NCBI RefSeq assembly: GCF_009741375.1
Contig: NZ_WOWP01000001.1
Span: 146,856-210,855, forward strand
DNA from: Flavobacterium rakeshii
Lineage (GTDB): Bacteria; Bacteroidota; Bacteroidia; Flavobacteriales; Flavobacteriaceae
Length of the DNA: 64,000 nt
Direction: 5' to 3'
Below are positions 1 to 7,977 of the stretch, piece by piece. The notes under the pieces were generated by a model that saw only the letters and a list, made by a program, of their open reading frames with translations, made no database searches and had not been told where the DNA came from. The position numbers were made by a program, and so were the translations under genes. Position 1 is the first letter of the stretch. Every line of letters begins with the position of its first letter.

Positions 1-317
1 AAACCACTTGGCATAGCCGACTTATATACATCACCTATATTACACATGTAGTAAGAAGCTATCCAGTCCCAGTGCTTTAGTTGGGTTTCGGTAACAATAG
101 GAAAATCATCCAATATTTGGTGAATTTCTTTTGCCTGATATAACTGTGGCGGATTTTGGTGTAGGTCGGTCACCAGTCCGGTATAAATCTTATTACGTCC
201 AAACGGAACCGCCACACGCATCCCTTTTTTAATAAAACCATACTCAGCCTCGTTTATGGCATAGGTAAAAGGTTTTGGCAGAGATAATGGTAAAATTACT
301 TCTATAAAAAAGGGCAT
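1..317 (-). CDS. priA: Primosomal protein N' PriA, N-terminal part (cut by window edge)
   Basis: Reading the minus strand from ATG at 317 gives about 105 residues beginning MPFFIEVILPLSLPKPFTY, open to the window edge. This matches the N-terminal 3'-end DNA-binding domain of Bacteroidota PriA, the helicase that restarts stalled replication forks by loading DnaB. The run VAVPFGRNKIYTGLV around residues 36-50 is typical of that domain. The helicase domain and zinc-binding cysteines lie outside the window. A TAnnTTTG box sits about 26 bases upstream of the start. Family assignment is by recognition of the N-terminus only. Confidence 0.8.
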   Translation of the reverse strand, partial: MPFFIEVILPLSLPKPFTYAINEAEYGFIKKGMRVAVPFGRNKIYTGLVTDLHQNPPQLYQAKEIHQILDDFPIVTETQLKHWDWIASYYMCNIGDVYKSAMPSG

Positions 318-342
318 ACAGGCTTATAATTAGATTTGAATA

Positions 343-350
343 CAAATATA
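343..350 (-). promoter_or_regulatory. Candidate -7 box for priA
   Basis: The minus strand reads TATATTTG, a match to the Bacteroidota -7 consensus TAnnTTTG, 26 bases before the priA ATG. No convincing TTG -33 element is seen at the usual spacing. Confidence 0.4.
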
Positions 351-456
351 AAACAACTGGATATATATTAAGCCTTTCGGTATTGAGATTCCTCCCTCCG
401 CATCAGAAGAACAAATTCAGCGTCATTCACAGATGAAACAAAACATCATTAAATAA

Positions 457-484
457 AAAAACACTCCGTTATGGAGTGTTTTTT
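457..484 (-). terminator. Intrinsic terminator after the DUF2147 gene
   Basis: Seven-base arms ACACTCC (461-467) and GGAGTGT (473-479) surround a 5-base loop, flanked by A-runs and T-runs, so the hairpin could work in both directions. It ends the minus-strand nadC-brkB-DUF2147 unit. Confidence 0.8.
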
Positions 485-504
485 TATTGTATTTGTTTTC
501 AATA

Positions 505-933
505 TTATTTTACTCTGTGCCATGTTTGAGAACGACCTATAAATGAAAATCCAAGATACCCTCTTACATCAAGCTTATCGTTTCCGTCAAGCTTAATAGT
601 ACAACTGTATGTTTTACCTTTATTAGGATCCAGAATATCGCCATCGGTATATTCATCACCGTCTTTCTCTAATCCTTTTATGATTACAAGTCCAAGTATT
701 GGCTTGTCTTTATCACTGCCTTTACACTTTGTACACTTGGCATCTTTTTTTGCCGGGTTAAGTATTTCTACCACTTTACCGTAAACCTTACCGTCTTTTT
801 CATAAATCTCAACGATAGATTTTTCTTCACCGGTTTCATCGTCAATGGTTTTCCACTTTCCGGTTACCTGAGCACCAGCCGAAAATATTCCGGCAATAGC
901 AACAAACAATACTGTTAAAAAGTACTTCTTCAT
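505..933 (-). CDS. DUF2147 domain secreted protein
   Basis: 142 residues with a signal peptide (MKKYFLTVLFVAIAGIFSAGAQ) followed by one DUF2147 domain. Typical family features are the early GKWKTIDDETGEEKSIVEIY strand, a KCxxCKG pair of cysteines mid-protein, a GLVIIKGL segment, and the ending RGYLGFSFIGRSQTWHRV. The family has no established activity and is thought to be a periplasmic or outer-membrane-associated beta-barrel-like fold. The ATG at 933 is preferred over an in-frame GTG at 942 because it starts the signal peptide directly. It lies 21 bases after the BrkB gene and is probably co-transcribed with it. Confidence 0.8.
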   Translation of the reverse strand: MKKYFLTVLFVAIAGIFSAGAQVTGKWKTIDDETGEEKSIVEIYEKDGKVYGKVVEILNPAKKDAKCTKCKGSDKDKPILGLVIIKGLEKDGDEYTDGDILDPNKGKTYSCTIKLDGNDKLDVRGYLGFSFIGRSQTWHRVK

Positions 934-954
934 AAAAAACACGTTTAATTTTTA

Positions 955-1881
955 CTAAATATATAAATTTTTCCTTTTTAATTTATGAATTAACGCATTT
1001 AATTCGAATCCTAATAAAAGAATAAAACAGTTAATCCATATATACAGCATAAGTACAAGAAGCGTACCAATTGCTCCATACAACTGGTTGTACTGGGCAA
1101 ATCTTATAACATAAATACCAAATACATAAGAGGTTATAACAAACAGTATGGTTGTAAAAACCGAACCATAACTAAAAAAAGCAGCTCCTTTGGTTTCTTT
1201 TGCAGCAAACTTAAACAGCATAGAAGTAATGGTTAGTACCATAAGCACCAGGAAGATATACTTACCTATTTCAAGATATATCACATCATCACTAAGCAAC
1301 CCTCTGCTTTTAAGCTGGGCTATAATTACCTGAAGGATAACAATTGCCGCTACCGTTACTAAAAGTATTGTAGAAAGCACAAGCGACAGCCCTATAGCAA
1401 GGGCATACTGCCTAAAGAAACTACGTTTAATGGTAATGTGCAGTGACGACTGAAATCCGCTTAATATAGCGTTCATTCCGTTTGACATAAGCAGTATAGC
1501 CAAGAGTATACCCGTGGAAAGCAGGCTACTATAACTGTTTTGCATAATATCTTCCAGTATGGACTCAACAGCACTAAAGGTATTAGGCGGTACGTTTTCG
1601 CGTACAAAATCCATAAAGTCGTCCCTAAAACCCTCTATTGGAATTTGTGATATAAGATTAAGAATAAAAAGAGCAAACGGAAACAGCGACATAAAAAAGC
1701 TGAATGCAATAGCACCGGCACGGTAAGACACATCGCCTTTTACAATACCGGTTATATAAAGCTCTGTAAGGTGATAAAGCGTTAATCCCTCTCCCCATGG
1801 CAGCTTGATACTTTTACCAAGCCTTACCAAATATTTAAGAACAGGGATACGCTCCAGTTTATGTTCCAGTTCTACCGACAT
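955..1881 (-). CDS. YihY/BrkB family inner-membrane protein
   Basis: 308 residues with about six membrane segments (roughly residues 50-80, 110-135, 155-185, 205-225, 235-255, 265-290). The signature YRAGAIAFSFFMSLFPFALFIL at about 55-76 and the later GAIGTLLVLMLYIWINCFILLLGFELNA are hallmarks of the YihY/BrkB family, once annotated as ribonuclease BN. The molecular function is unsettled. Its ATG overlaps the nadC stop by one base (TAATG), implying translational coupling. The C-terminus is a short basic tail. Confidence 0.88.
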   Translation of the reverse strand: MSVELEHKLERIPVLKYLVRLGKSIKLPWGEGLTLYHLTELYITGIVKGDVSYRAGAIAFSFFMSLFPFALFILNLISQIPIEGFRDDFMDFVRENVPPNTFSAVESILEDIMQNSYSSLLSTGILLAILLMSNGMNAILSGFQSSLHITIKRSFFRQYALAIGLSLVLSTILLVTVAAIVILQVIIAQLKSRGLLSDDVIYLEIGKYIFLVLMVLTITSMLFKFAAKETKGAAFFSYGSVFTTILFVITSYVFGIYVIRFAQYNQLYGAIGTLLVLMLYIWINCFILLLGFELNALIHKLKRKNLYI

Positions 1882-2738
1882 TAAAATGCTTTTAAACTAA
1901 GGTCTAAATTGTAAATTGAATGGGTTAATGCACCCGATGATATGTAGTTAACACCACAATCGGCATAATGACGCATGGTGTCTTCGTTTATACCTCCCGA
2001 TGATTCTGTTTGGCAATAGTTACCTATAAGCTCTACCGCCTCACGTGTTTGTTTATAGTCGAAATTATCCAGCAATATACGATGCACTCCCGGATTAGAT
2101 ATTATTTCGCGAACCTCATCAAGATCACGAGCCTCTACAATTATTTTCAGATCAAGATTATTCGCTTTTAAATACTCGTGTGTTTTGGTAATTGCCTGAG
2201 TGATTCCGCCAGCAAAGTCAATATGGTTATCTTTTAGCATTACCATATCATACAGCGCAAAACGGTGGTTTTCACCTCCGCCTATTTTCACGGCCCATTT
2301 CTCTATGGCGCGTATTCCCGGAGTGGTTTTACGGGTATCAAGCACCTTGGTTCCTGTACCCTCCAGTATATCTACATACTTTTTAGTCTTGGTAGCAATG
2401 GCACTCATACGCTGCATGGCATTAAGCACCAGTCTTTCAGCTTTTAAGATAGACTGTGAACTCCCCGAAACATGAAAGGCCACATCGCCATATTTTACAG
2501 GTGTACCATCCTGTAAAAACACCTCTATTTCAAGGTTTGGATCTACATAGGCAAATACCTGCTTAGCGAAGTCTACCCCTGCCAGTATACCGTTATCTTT
2601 TACCAGTAGTTTGGCACGCCCTGTAGCGGTTGCCGGGATACAGGCAAGCGAACTGTGGTCGCCGTCACCTACATCTTCCCTAATGGCATTGGTAATAATT
2701 ATATCGAGTTCTTTTTGAAATTGAATATCCGAAATCAT
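1881..2738 (-). CDS. nadC: Nicotinate-nucleotide pyrophosphorylase (carboxylating), NadC
   Basis: 285 residues, the usual length. NadC converts quinolinate and PRPP to nicotinate mononucleotide, CO2 and pyrophosphate in de novo NAD synthesis. Diagnostic segments are RLVLNAMQRMSAIAT (near 102), the substrate-binding DTRKTTPGIRAIEKWAVKIGG (near 135), HRFALYDMVMLKDNH (near 158) and VEARDLDEV (near 201). The C-terminal SGGINEDTMRHYADCGVNYISSGALTHS is the phosphate-binding end of the barrel. First gene of the nadC-brkB-DUF2147 unit; no nadA or nadB is in the window. Confidence 0.96.
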   Translation of the reverse strand: MISDIQFQKELDIIITNAIREDVGDGDHSSLACIPATATGRAKLLVKDNGILAGVDFAKQVFAYVDPNLEIEVFLQDGTPVKYGDVAFHVSGSSQSILKAERLVLNAMQRMSAIATKTKKYVDILEGTGTKVLDTRKTTPGIRAIEKWAVKIGGGENHRFALYDMVMLKDNHIDFAGGITQAITKTHEYLKANNLDLKIIVEARDLDEVREIISNPGVHRILLDNFDYKQTREAVELIGNYCQTESSGGINEDTMRHYADCGVNYISSGALTHSIYNLDLSLKAF

Positions 2739-2825
2739 GTGTATTTATTATAGTATTGCTAAAGTAGTGGTTTTTTTCGGGAAATGGAAAGGAATGTTTG
2801 CAGTGGTAACGTAAGGGTAATTTTC

Positions 2826-2833
2826 TATATTTG
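2826..2833 (+). promoter_or_regulatory. Candidate -7 box for the small membrane protein triplet
   Basis: TATATTTG fits TAnnTTTG, 26 bases before the ATG at 2860. A TTTG at 2797-2800 could be the -33 element, but the 25-base spacing is longer than the usual 17-23. Confidence 0.4.
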
Positions 2834-2859
2834 CTTTATAACCATACTTACCACACCAA

Positions 2860-3354
2860 ATGCAAAACCTACTTAACGAGCAAGACTTTGTAAAACCTGT
2901 AAAATACAACCCGTGGAAATGGTTTATTACCTGCTATGGGATTTTATTTGTTTTAGTAGCTGCACAAACTTATTCACGATATATTATACCATATAGCAGC
3001 AAATGGTATGGCTTTTATACCGTTAGTATGATGTTTGTGGTATTAGGTATTATTAGCGCTCCGTTTATTATGGTTTTTGGTAAAAAAGATACCATTTATC
3101 ATACCAACTACCCCACACTTATTACTGCCATTACCATAATGCTGTTTAACTCGTGGTTTTTTATTGTATTACGCCGAAATATTCATGAAGCTTTACGTAG
3201 TGAAGATTTCACACCCATACTACCCGGACACTTTTTAAAATCAGATGATTTTCGGGCATTACTGGTTTTTATGATTTATGCCGTAGTGTCGTTCATTATT
3301 ATTTTCTTTATTGTAAGACACAAACGTAAAAAAGCATTAAAAACTGAAATGTAA
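2860..3354 (+). CDS. Small four-helix membrane protein, copy 1 of a tandem family
   Basis: 164 residues, family not recognised. It has a short acidic cytoplasmic start (NLLNEQDF), then about four membrane helices (roughly 23-40, 55-75, 87-106, 135-155) and a basic tail RHKRKKA. It is a close paralogue of the gene at 3845, with about the first 105 residues nearly identical, and a distant one of the gene between them, which shares the start pattern LIxEExF. The three genes are 3-7 bases apart and clearly co-transcribed. No catalytic motif is visible. Confidence 0.7.
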   Translation: MQNLLNEQDFVKPVKYNPWKWFITCYGILFVLVAAQTYSRYIIPYSSKWYGFYTVSMMFVVLGIISAPFIMVFGKKDTIYHTNYPTLITAITIMLFNSWFFIVLRRNIHEALRSEDFTPILPGHFLKSDDFRALLVFMIYAVVSFIIIFFIVRHKRKKALKTEM

Positions 3355-4160
3355 AAAATGGAAGATTTAATTAAAGAAGAAGAGTTTACTAAAGATTCCG
3401 AACCCAGCTTATGGAATCAATATAAAACTTTCAACATAATAGCTGCTTCATTACCTTTTATAGGCATTTTAATTGAGTATATCCTATATAAATCAAACCA
3501 AACTTCTGATATTGAACTTACTAGTTATTGGTCGGTTTTACTATTTATCTTATTGCCGTTTGTTGCTGTTTTTTCAAAAAAATACAGTTTAAAACTCTCT
3601 TACTCTAAACTGTTGCATGTACTCACTAACTTAGCTATTTGCTTTTATGTGCCGTTTATAATTTTAAAAATAATAAGTTATTATTTGGGTAACGATTCGT
3701 TTATTCAAGTTACAGGATCTCTTTTATCTGAAATAATTATAAATGTACTGCTTATGCAGTTTATTGCATTTTTTGATTCGTTAATCCTTCATTTGATTAT
3801 TGCTTTTATAAACACTGTAACCAAACCAAAAAACTAATCGCTTTATGAACGATTTAATTAACGAGCAAGATTTTGTAAAACCTGTAAAGTACAACCCGTG
3901 GAAATGGTTTATTACCTGTTATGGGATTTTATTTGTTTTAGTCGCTGTACAAACTTATTCACGATATATTATACCATATAGCAGCAAATGGTATAGCTTT
4001 TATAGAGTTAGTATGATGTTTGTGGCATCAGGTATTATTATTGCTCCGTTTATTATGGTTTTTGGTAAAAAAGATACTATTTACCATACCAACTACCCCA
4101 CGCTTGTCACTTCCATAGCCATAATGCTGTTTAACTCGTGGTTTTTTATTGTATTACACC
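2875..4160 (+). repeat. Direct repeat from gene duplication (about 2875-3175 and 3862-4160)
   Basis: The coding sequence from the EQDFVKP segment to about residue 105 of the first gene is repeated in the third gene with only scattered, mostly silent, differences. The two copies then diverge and come back together over the last membrane helix and RHKRKKA tail. Repeat length is about 300 bases, separated by about 690. Confidence 0.7.
3358..3837 (+). CDS. Small membrane protein, diverged middle member of the tandem family
   Basis: 159 residues with about four predicted membrane helices (near 28-45, 58-75, 90-110, 130-152). The N-terminal MEDLIKEEEFTK resembles the starts of its neighbours (MxxLxxEQDFVK), and the position of the first helix is the same, but the rest is diverged and has no basic RHKRKK tail. 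It starts 4 bases after the preceding stop. The codons are very AT-rich. Probably an older duplicate of its two neighbours; function unknown. Confidence 0.6.
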   Translation: MEDLIKEEEFTKDSEPSLWNQYKTFNIIAASLPFIGILIEYILYKSNQTSDIELTSYWSVLLFILLPFVAVFSKKYSLKLSYSKLLHVLTNLAICFYVPFIILKIISYYLGNDSFIQVTGSLLSEIIINVLLMQFIAFFDSLILHLIIAFINTVTKPKN

Positions 4161-4348
4161 GTAATATTTATGAAGCTATTAAACTAAATGACTTTTCTCT
4201 ACTCCTGCCGGGATACTTTTTTAGAAGATTAGATTTTACAGGATTACTATTTTTAATGGCTTATGGAGCTGTGTCGTTCATTATTATTTTCTTTATTGTA
4301 AGACACAAACGTAAAAAAGCATCAAAAACATTTAAAGCACATAACTAA
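3845..4348 (+). CDS. Small four-helix membrane protein, copy 3 of the tandem family
   Basis: 167 residues. Residues 4-105 match the gene at 2860 almost exactly (VKYNPWKWFITCYGILFVLV, then GKKDTIYHTNYPTL). Residues about 106-135 differ, and the last helix with RHKRKKA matches again, so the pair is a mosaic. Four membrane helices are expected. Function unknown. It is the last gene of the triplet; the rlmH promoter follows about 40 bases later. Confidence 0.65.
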   Translation: MNDLINEQDFVKPVKYNPWKWFITCYGILFVLVAVQTYSRYIIPYSSKWYSFYRVSMMFVASGIIIAPFIMVFGKKDTIYHTNYPTLVTSIAIMLFNSWFFIVLHRNIYEAIKLNDFSLLLPGYFFRRLDFTGLLFLMAYGAVSFIIIFFIVRHKRKKASKTFKAHN

Positions 4349-4385
4349 GTTTTCTCATCTAAATAACAGCTTCGGCTTAACTTTG

Positions 4386-4393
4386 TATCTTTG
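4386..4393 (+). promoter_or_regulatory. Candidate -7 box for rlmH
   Basis: TATCTTTG matches TAnnTTTG, 21 bases before the ATG. No good -33 TTG at standard spacing. Confidence 0.45.
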
Positions 4394-4414
4394 CCGTTTT
4401 AAGCCATATACCCT

Positions 4415-4888
4415 ATGAACATTAAGCTACTCGCTATAGGCAAAACCGATAACAAATCCCTGCAAACTCTTATAGACGATTACACTAAGAGGTTATCGTT
4501 TTATGTAAAGTTTGATTTGGAAATTATCCCCGACATCAAAAACGTAAAGAACCTGAGCGAGGCACAGCAAAAGGAAAAAGAGGGCGAACTTATACTATCC
4601 AAACTTTCGGCTACCGATCAGCTTATATTACTGGACGAAAACGGAAAAACCTTTACCAGTATGAAGTTTGCCGACGAATTGCAAAAGAAAATGAATTCGG
4701 GCGTTAAGACTTTAGTATATGTTATTGGCGGACCTTATGGTTTTTCAGATGCCGTTTACAGTAAGGCTCAGGGTAAAGTGTCACTATCGTCCATGACCTT
4801 TAGCCATCAAATGGTACGTCTTTTCTTTATAGAACAACTATACCGTGGCTTTACCATTTTAAGAAATGAACCTTATCATCATCAGTAA
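4415..4888 (+). CDS. rlmH: 23S rRNA pseudouridine-1915 N3-methyltransferase RlmH
   Basis: 157 residues, the normal length for this SPOUT-class enzyme, which methylates pseudouridine 1915 of 23S rRNA in helix 69 using S-adenosylmethionine. The knotted AdoMet site is visible as YVIGGPYGFSDAV (near 107-119), followed by LSSMTFSHQMVRLFFIEQLYRGFTILRNEPYHHQ at the C-terminus, the diagnostic RlmH end. The start MNIKLLAIGKT is the conserved beginning. It converges with folP, with 36 bases between stops and no clear hairpin there. Confidence 0.97.
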   Translation: MNIKLLAIGKTDNKSLQTLIDDYTKRLSFYVKFDLEIIPDIKNVKNLSEAQQKEKEGELILSKLSATDQLILLDENGKTFTSMKFADELQKKMNSGVKTLVYVIGGPYGFSDAVYSKAQGKVSLSSMTFSHQMVRLFFIEQLYRGFTILRNEPYHHQ

Positions 4889-4924
4889 TAGTTAATTTGT
4901 TTATTTGAACACTCTCCATAAAGT

Positions 4925-5746
4925 TTAACCCAGTGTTTTAAACAGCTTCACTGTTTCTACCGCTTCCTTCACATCGTGTACCCTTAAAATATTGGCACCT
5001 TTGGTTAGTGCAACCATGTTTAGTGCTGTAGTTCCGTTTAAGGCTTCCTGCGGAGTGATCCCCAGCAGTTTGTATATCATGGACTTTCGTGACAGTCCTG
5101 CCAGTATAGGCAATTCAGTCATTTTAAACAGTTCCATTTTATTAAGTACTTCATAGTTTTGCTGTAATGTTTTGGCAAAACCAAACCCGGGATCTATCAC
5201 TATATCATCAATACCATAACTACGGGCTTCGGCTACCTTTTGGGAAAAGTACAACAGCATTTCCTTTATAATGTCATCATAGTCGGTTAGCTTAACCATA
5301 TCCTGCGGAGTACCACGCATGTGCATCATAATGTAAGGTACTTTTAGTTCGCCTACCGTTTGTATCATTTTATCGTCCAGGCTACCGGCAGCAATATCGT
5401 TTACAATAGCAGCACCCGCCTCAACCGCTGCTTTGGCTACCTTAGCCCTAAACGTATCTACAGAGATTATCGCCTCCGGAAAATGCTTTAAAACCAGCTC
5501 TACAGCAGGCACCATGCGTGCCAGTTCTTCCTCCTCACTTACAAACTCGGCATTAGGTTTAGTAGAATATGCTCCTAAATCAATAAAATCGGCTCCTTCA
5601 CTCAAAATACGGGCTGCCTGTCGGGTAAACTCGGCTTCAGCCTTATACTTCCCTCCGTCAAAAAACGAATCAGGGGTACAGTTTAAAATCCCCATAACTT
5701 TGGGTTGTGTCAAATCTATTAGCCTGCCTTTGCAATTGATGGTCAT
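4925..5746 (-). CDS. folP: Dihydropteroate synthase FolP
   Basis: 273 residues. FolP condenses p-aminobenzoate with dihydropterin pyrophosphate in folate synthesis and is the sulfonamide target. Visible motifs are VMGILNCTPDSFFDGGKY (near 17-34), DFIDLGAYSTKP (near 53-64), SVDTFRAKVAKAA (near 99), IVNDIAAGS (near 115), VPYIMMHMRGTP (near 135) and IDPGFGFAKTLQQN (near 185), ending with ILRVHDVKEAVETVKLFK. It is divergent from the DUF1599 gene, with 87 bases between starts that must hold both promoters. Confidence 0.97.
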   Translation of the reverse strand: MTINCKGRLIDLTQPKVMGILNCTPDSFFDGGKYKAEAEFTRQAARILSEGADFIDLGAYSTKPNAEFVSEEEELARMVPAVELVLKHFPEAIISVDTFRAKVAKAAVEAGAAIVNDIAAGSLDDKMIQTVGELKVPYIMMHMRGTPQDMVKLTDYDDIIKEMLLYFSQKVAEARSYGIDDIVIDPGFGFAKTLQQNYEVLNKMELFKMTELPILAGLSRKSMIYKLLGITPQEALNGTTALNMVALTKGANILRVHDVKEAVETVKLFKTLG

Positions 5747-5774
5747 ATTTACACGGTATTATTAAAAAAGCGCC

Positions 5775-5805
5775 TTTGGGAGTTGGGGGCTTTTTAGTAC
5801 ATTTG
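5775..5805 (+). promoter_or_regulatory. Promoter of the DUF1599 gene with both elements
   Basis: TTTG at 5775-5778, a 19-base spacer and TACATTTG at 5798-5805 match the Bacteroidota housekeeping promoter (TTTG, 19, TAnnTTTG). The ATG follows 28 bases downstream. It lies in the short space between divergent folP and the DUF1599 gene. Confidence 0.7.
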
Positions 5806-5833
5806 AAAAAATTTCAAGCAAATATACACCGAA

Positions 5834-6376
5834 ATGAGGAATACTTCTCAGGAATACGACAACGTAATTGCCCACTGCAGGCAACTGTACATAAACAAAA
5901 TGAAGGATTATGGCAGCGCATGGCGCATTTTACGCCTGCCTTCACTTACCGATCAGATTTTTATTAAGGCGCAACGAATCAGAAGCCTTCAGGAAAATGA
6001 AACCCGTAAGATAAACGAAGGGGAAGCGTCTGAATTTATTGGGATTATCAACTATTCCATCATGGCACTTATCCAGATTGACCTTGGCATTGCAGAGCAA
6101 CCCGATCTTGATGTAGATACAGCTACCAGGCTATATGACGAAAAGGTAGCCCTTACCAAAGAACTGATGGAAGCCAAAAACCATGACTATGGTGAGGCTT
6201 GGCGTGATATGAGGGTAAGCTCCCTAACCGACCTTATTTTACAAAAAGTACTTCGTGTAAAGCAAATTGAAGACAATAAAGGTAAAACCTTAGTGTCTGA
6301 AGGGATAGATGCCAATTATCAGGATATGATAAACTATTCGGTTTTTGCCCTAATCCACATGAAAGCACACCAATAA
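5834..6376 (+). CDS. DUF1599 domain protein with internal duplication
   Basis: 180 residues. This conserved Bacteroidota protein consists of two homologous halves, residues about 7-85 and 97-178. Each half carries the pattern (K/H)DYGxAWRxxRxxSLTD, then a basic helix with KxxRxxxxE, then IINYSxxALIxxx, ending near an ALIQID or ALIHMK stretch. The family is soluble with no signal peptide, and its function is not established. The start is set by the promoter 28 bases upstream; a longer out-of-frame ORF beginning at 5776 has no support. It stands between folP and the DoxX-like gene. Confidence 0.85.
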   Translation: MRNTSQEYDNVIAHCRQLYINKMKDYGSAWRILRLPSLTDQIFIKAQRIRSLQENETRKINEGEASEFIGIINYSIMALIQIDLGIAEQPDLDVDTATRLYDEKVALTKELMEAKNHDYGEAWRDMRVSSLTDLILQKVLRVKQIEDNKGKTLVSEGIDANYQDMINYSVFALIHMKAHQ

Positions 6377-6409
6377 CAACTCATTAACAAATAGAAGGAA
6401 CATATCTTT

Positions 6410-6417
6410 TATTTTTG
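6410..6417 (+). promoter_or_regulatory. Candidate -7 box for the DoxX-like gene
   Basis: TATTTTTG matches TAnnTTTG, 22 bases before the ATG at 6440. No clear -33 element. Confidence 0.35.
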
Positions 6418-6439
6418 AGGAAAACTATACCATACTATC

Positions 6440-7540
6440 ATGAAAATAATTACACACATTTGCAGGGTACTCGTAGGAGTATTATTTATCATATCGGGAC
6501 TTATTAAGTTAAACGATCCTATGGGATTCTCCTTTAAACTGGAAGAATACTTTGGCGCCGGTGTGCTTAATATGGAATTCCTTATTCCGTTTGCTCTTGC
6601 CATTGCTGTGTTTGTCGTGATATTTGAAGTGATTTTAGGCGTAATGCTACTGGTAGGTTTTAAATCGCGTTTTACCACTTGGAGCCTACTGCTCATGATA
6701 GTGTTTTTTACCTTCCTTACCTTCTACTCTGCTTACTTTAATAAAGTGACCGACTGTGGGTGTTTTGGTGATGCCTTAAAGCTTACCCCTTGGGAATCGT
6801 TCACTAAAGATGTAGTGTTGCTTGTACTGGTATTAGTACTGTTTTTCAATAAAAACCTTATTAAACCTATAGCAAAGCCAGCAGTAATCAATACTGTAGT
6901 GCTAGTAAGTTTTGTGTTTTGTGCCTGGTTTGGTTACCATGTGCTTAACCACCTTCCTGTAAAAGATTTCAGGGCTTACAAAGTAGGAACCAACATACAA
7001 AAGGGTATGGAGATACCTGAAGGTGCTCCAAAGTCGGAATACGAAATGGTATTTGTTTATAAAGTAAACGGTGTTGATACCGAGTTTACCGATAAAGAAC
7101 TGGATAAAATTCCTGCTGATGCCGAGTTTGTAGACCGTATGGATAAACTTGTAAAAGAAGGTTATGTTCCGCCAATTCACGATTTCTCTCTTGAAAGAGA
7201 CGGTGTAGACCACACTGCAGAGTTACTGGAAGATCCTAAAGTAATACTTATCATATCGTACAATCTTGATAAAGCAAGTGCCGACGGACTTGCAAAACTG
7301 AACGACTTTGCTAAAAAAGCAGGCGAAAGAGGTTACAAAGTAGTAGGTGCAACAGCATCTGACGAAACAGTTATTGCTGACAAAACAGCTAACTATAACC
7401 TTAATTTCGACTACATGTTTTGTGATGCCACTGCTCTTAAAACTATTATCAGGGCTAATCCGGGTATAGTGGTACTAAACTATGGTACTATAGTGCAAAA
7501 AGCACACTGGAATGATATTGACGAAGTTTCACTACCATAA
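6440..7540 (+). CDS. BT_3928-family membrane protein (DoxX/MauE-like plus extracytoplasmic domain)
   Basis: 366 residues. Residues 1-145 form a four-helix DoxX/MauE-like module beginning RVLVGVLFIISGLIKLNDPMGF, with the loop DCGCFGDALKLTPWESFTKD (near 112-131) holding two cysteines as in quinone/thiol redox family members. A further helix near 150-170 is followed by a soluble C-terminal domain (about 175-366) resembling a degraded thioredoxin-like fold without a CxxC pair. Probably involved in envelope thiol-disulfide chemistry, by family only. The two small membrane genes and the permease follow within 12 bases of each other. Confidence 0.75.
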   Translation: MKIITHICRVLVGVLFIISGLIKLNDPMGFSFKLEEYFGAGVLNMEFLIPFALAIAVFVVIFEVILGVMLLVGFKSRFTTWSLLLMIVFFTFLTFYSAYFNKVTDCGCFGDALKLTPWESFTKDVVLLVLVLVLFFNKNLIKPIAKPAVINTVVLVSFVFCAWFGYHVLNHLPVKDFRAYKVGTNIQKGMEIPEGAPKSEYEMVFVYKVNGVDTEFTDKELDKIPADAEFVDRMDKLVKEGYVPPIHDFSLERDGVDHTAELLEDPKVILIISYNLDKASADGLAKLNDFAKKAGERGYKVVGATASDETVIADKTANYNLNFDYMFCDATALKTIIRANPGIVVLNYGTIVQKAHWNDIDEVSLP

Positions 7541-7552
7541 TACCACAACACT

Positions 7553-7768
7553 ATGTCAAACTCTAAACAACCCAATACTTTAAAACCATTTTTAGGTATT
7601 GCTTTCTTTTACTTTTTGGGTTTTATGCTAACCCGTAAAGGATCGACAGATACTACCATAGGCACTATAATGATGGTTCTCGGATGGTTGTTGCTTGTAA
7701 TCTCTATGGTACTTGCTATAATTTTTATTTTCCGGGTTTTTAAAGACGCTTTTAATAAAAAGAAATAA
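7553..7768 (+). CDS. Small two-helix membrane protein
   Basis: 71 residues, not recognised beyond being a small membrane protein. Two hydrophobic helices are seen near residues 12-25 and 38-62, with a basic C-terminus (FKDAFNKKK). It starts 12 bases after the DoxX-like gene, so it is probably in the same transcript. No cysteine or catalytic pattern. Confidence 0.6.
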   Translation: MSNSKQPNTLKPFLGIAFFYFLGFMLTRKGSTDTTIGTIMMVLGWLLLVISMVLAIIFIFRVFKDAFNKKK

Positions 7769-7776
7769 AGTTTGAG

Positions 7777-7977
7777 ATGAAAATTTTTAAATCATATCTG
7801 AGTTTTTTACCACTATGCCTCGGCTTGTATCATCTATTTATAGCAAAGCATGATTTAAGCACATACAATGGGGGGTTCATGGTAATAATAGGATTACTGC
7901 TTACAGTAAATTATGGGTATAATTTTTCAAAATGGCTTTACTCAAAACTTTATCCAATAATTAATAAAAATAATTGA
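7777..7977 (+). CDS. Small two-helix membrane protein preceding the permease
   Basis: 66 residues, two hydrophobic segments (near 6-22 and 32-48), no recognised family. It starts 8 bases after the previous stop, and its TGA overlaps the TTG start of the permease gene (TTGA). The overlap and tight packing support it being translated, but it is short and I cannot confirm it by motif. Confidence 0.5.
   Translation: MKIFKSYLSFLPLCLGLYHLFIAKHDLSTYNGGFMVIIGLLLTVNYGYNFSKWLYSKLYPIINKNN

Noticed and set aside
2200..2475. Long open frames on the strand opposite nadC, folP, SusC, GH3 and other genes
   Set aside because: They lie wholly inside well-supported genes, have no family features, and are shadows of codon use in the real frame.
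5776..5967. Plus-strand frame of 63 codons overlapping the DUF1599 start
   Set aside because: It begins within the promoter of the DUF1599 gene, runs out of frame with it and has low-complexity sequence with no motif.
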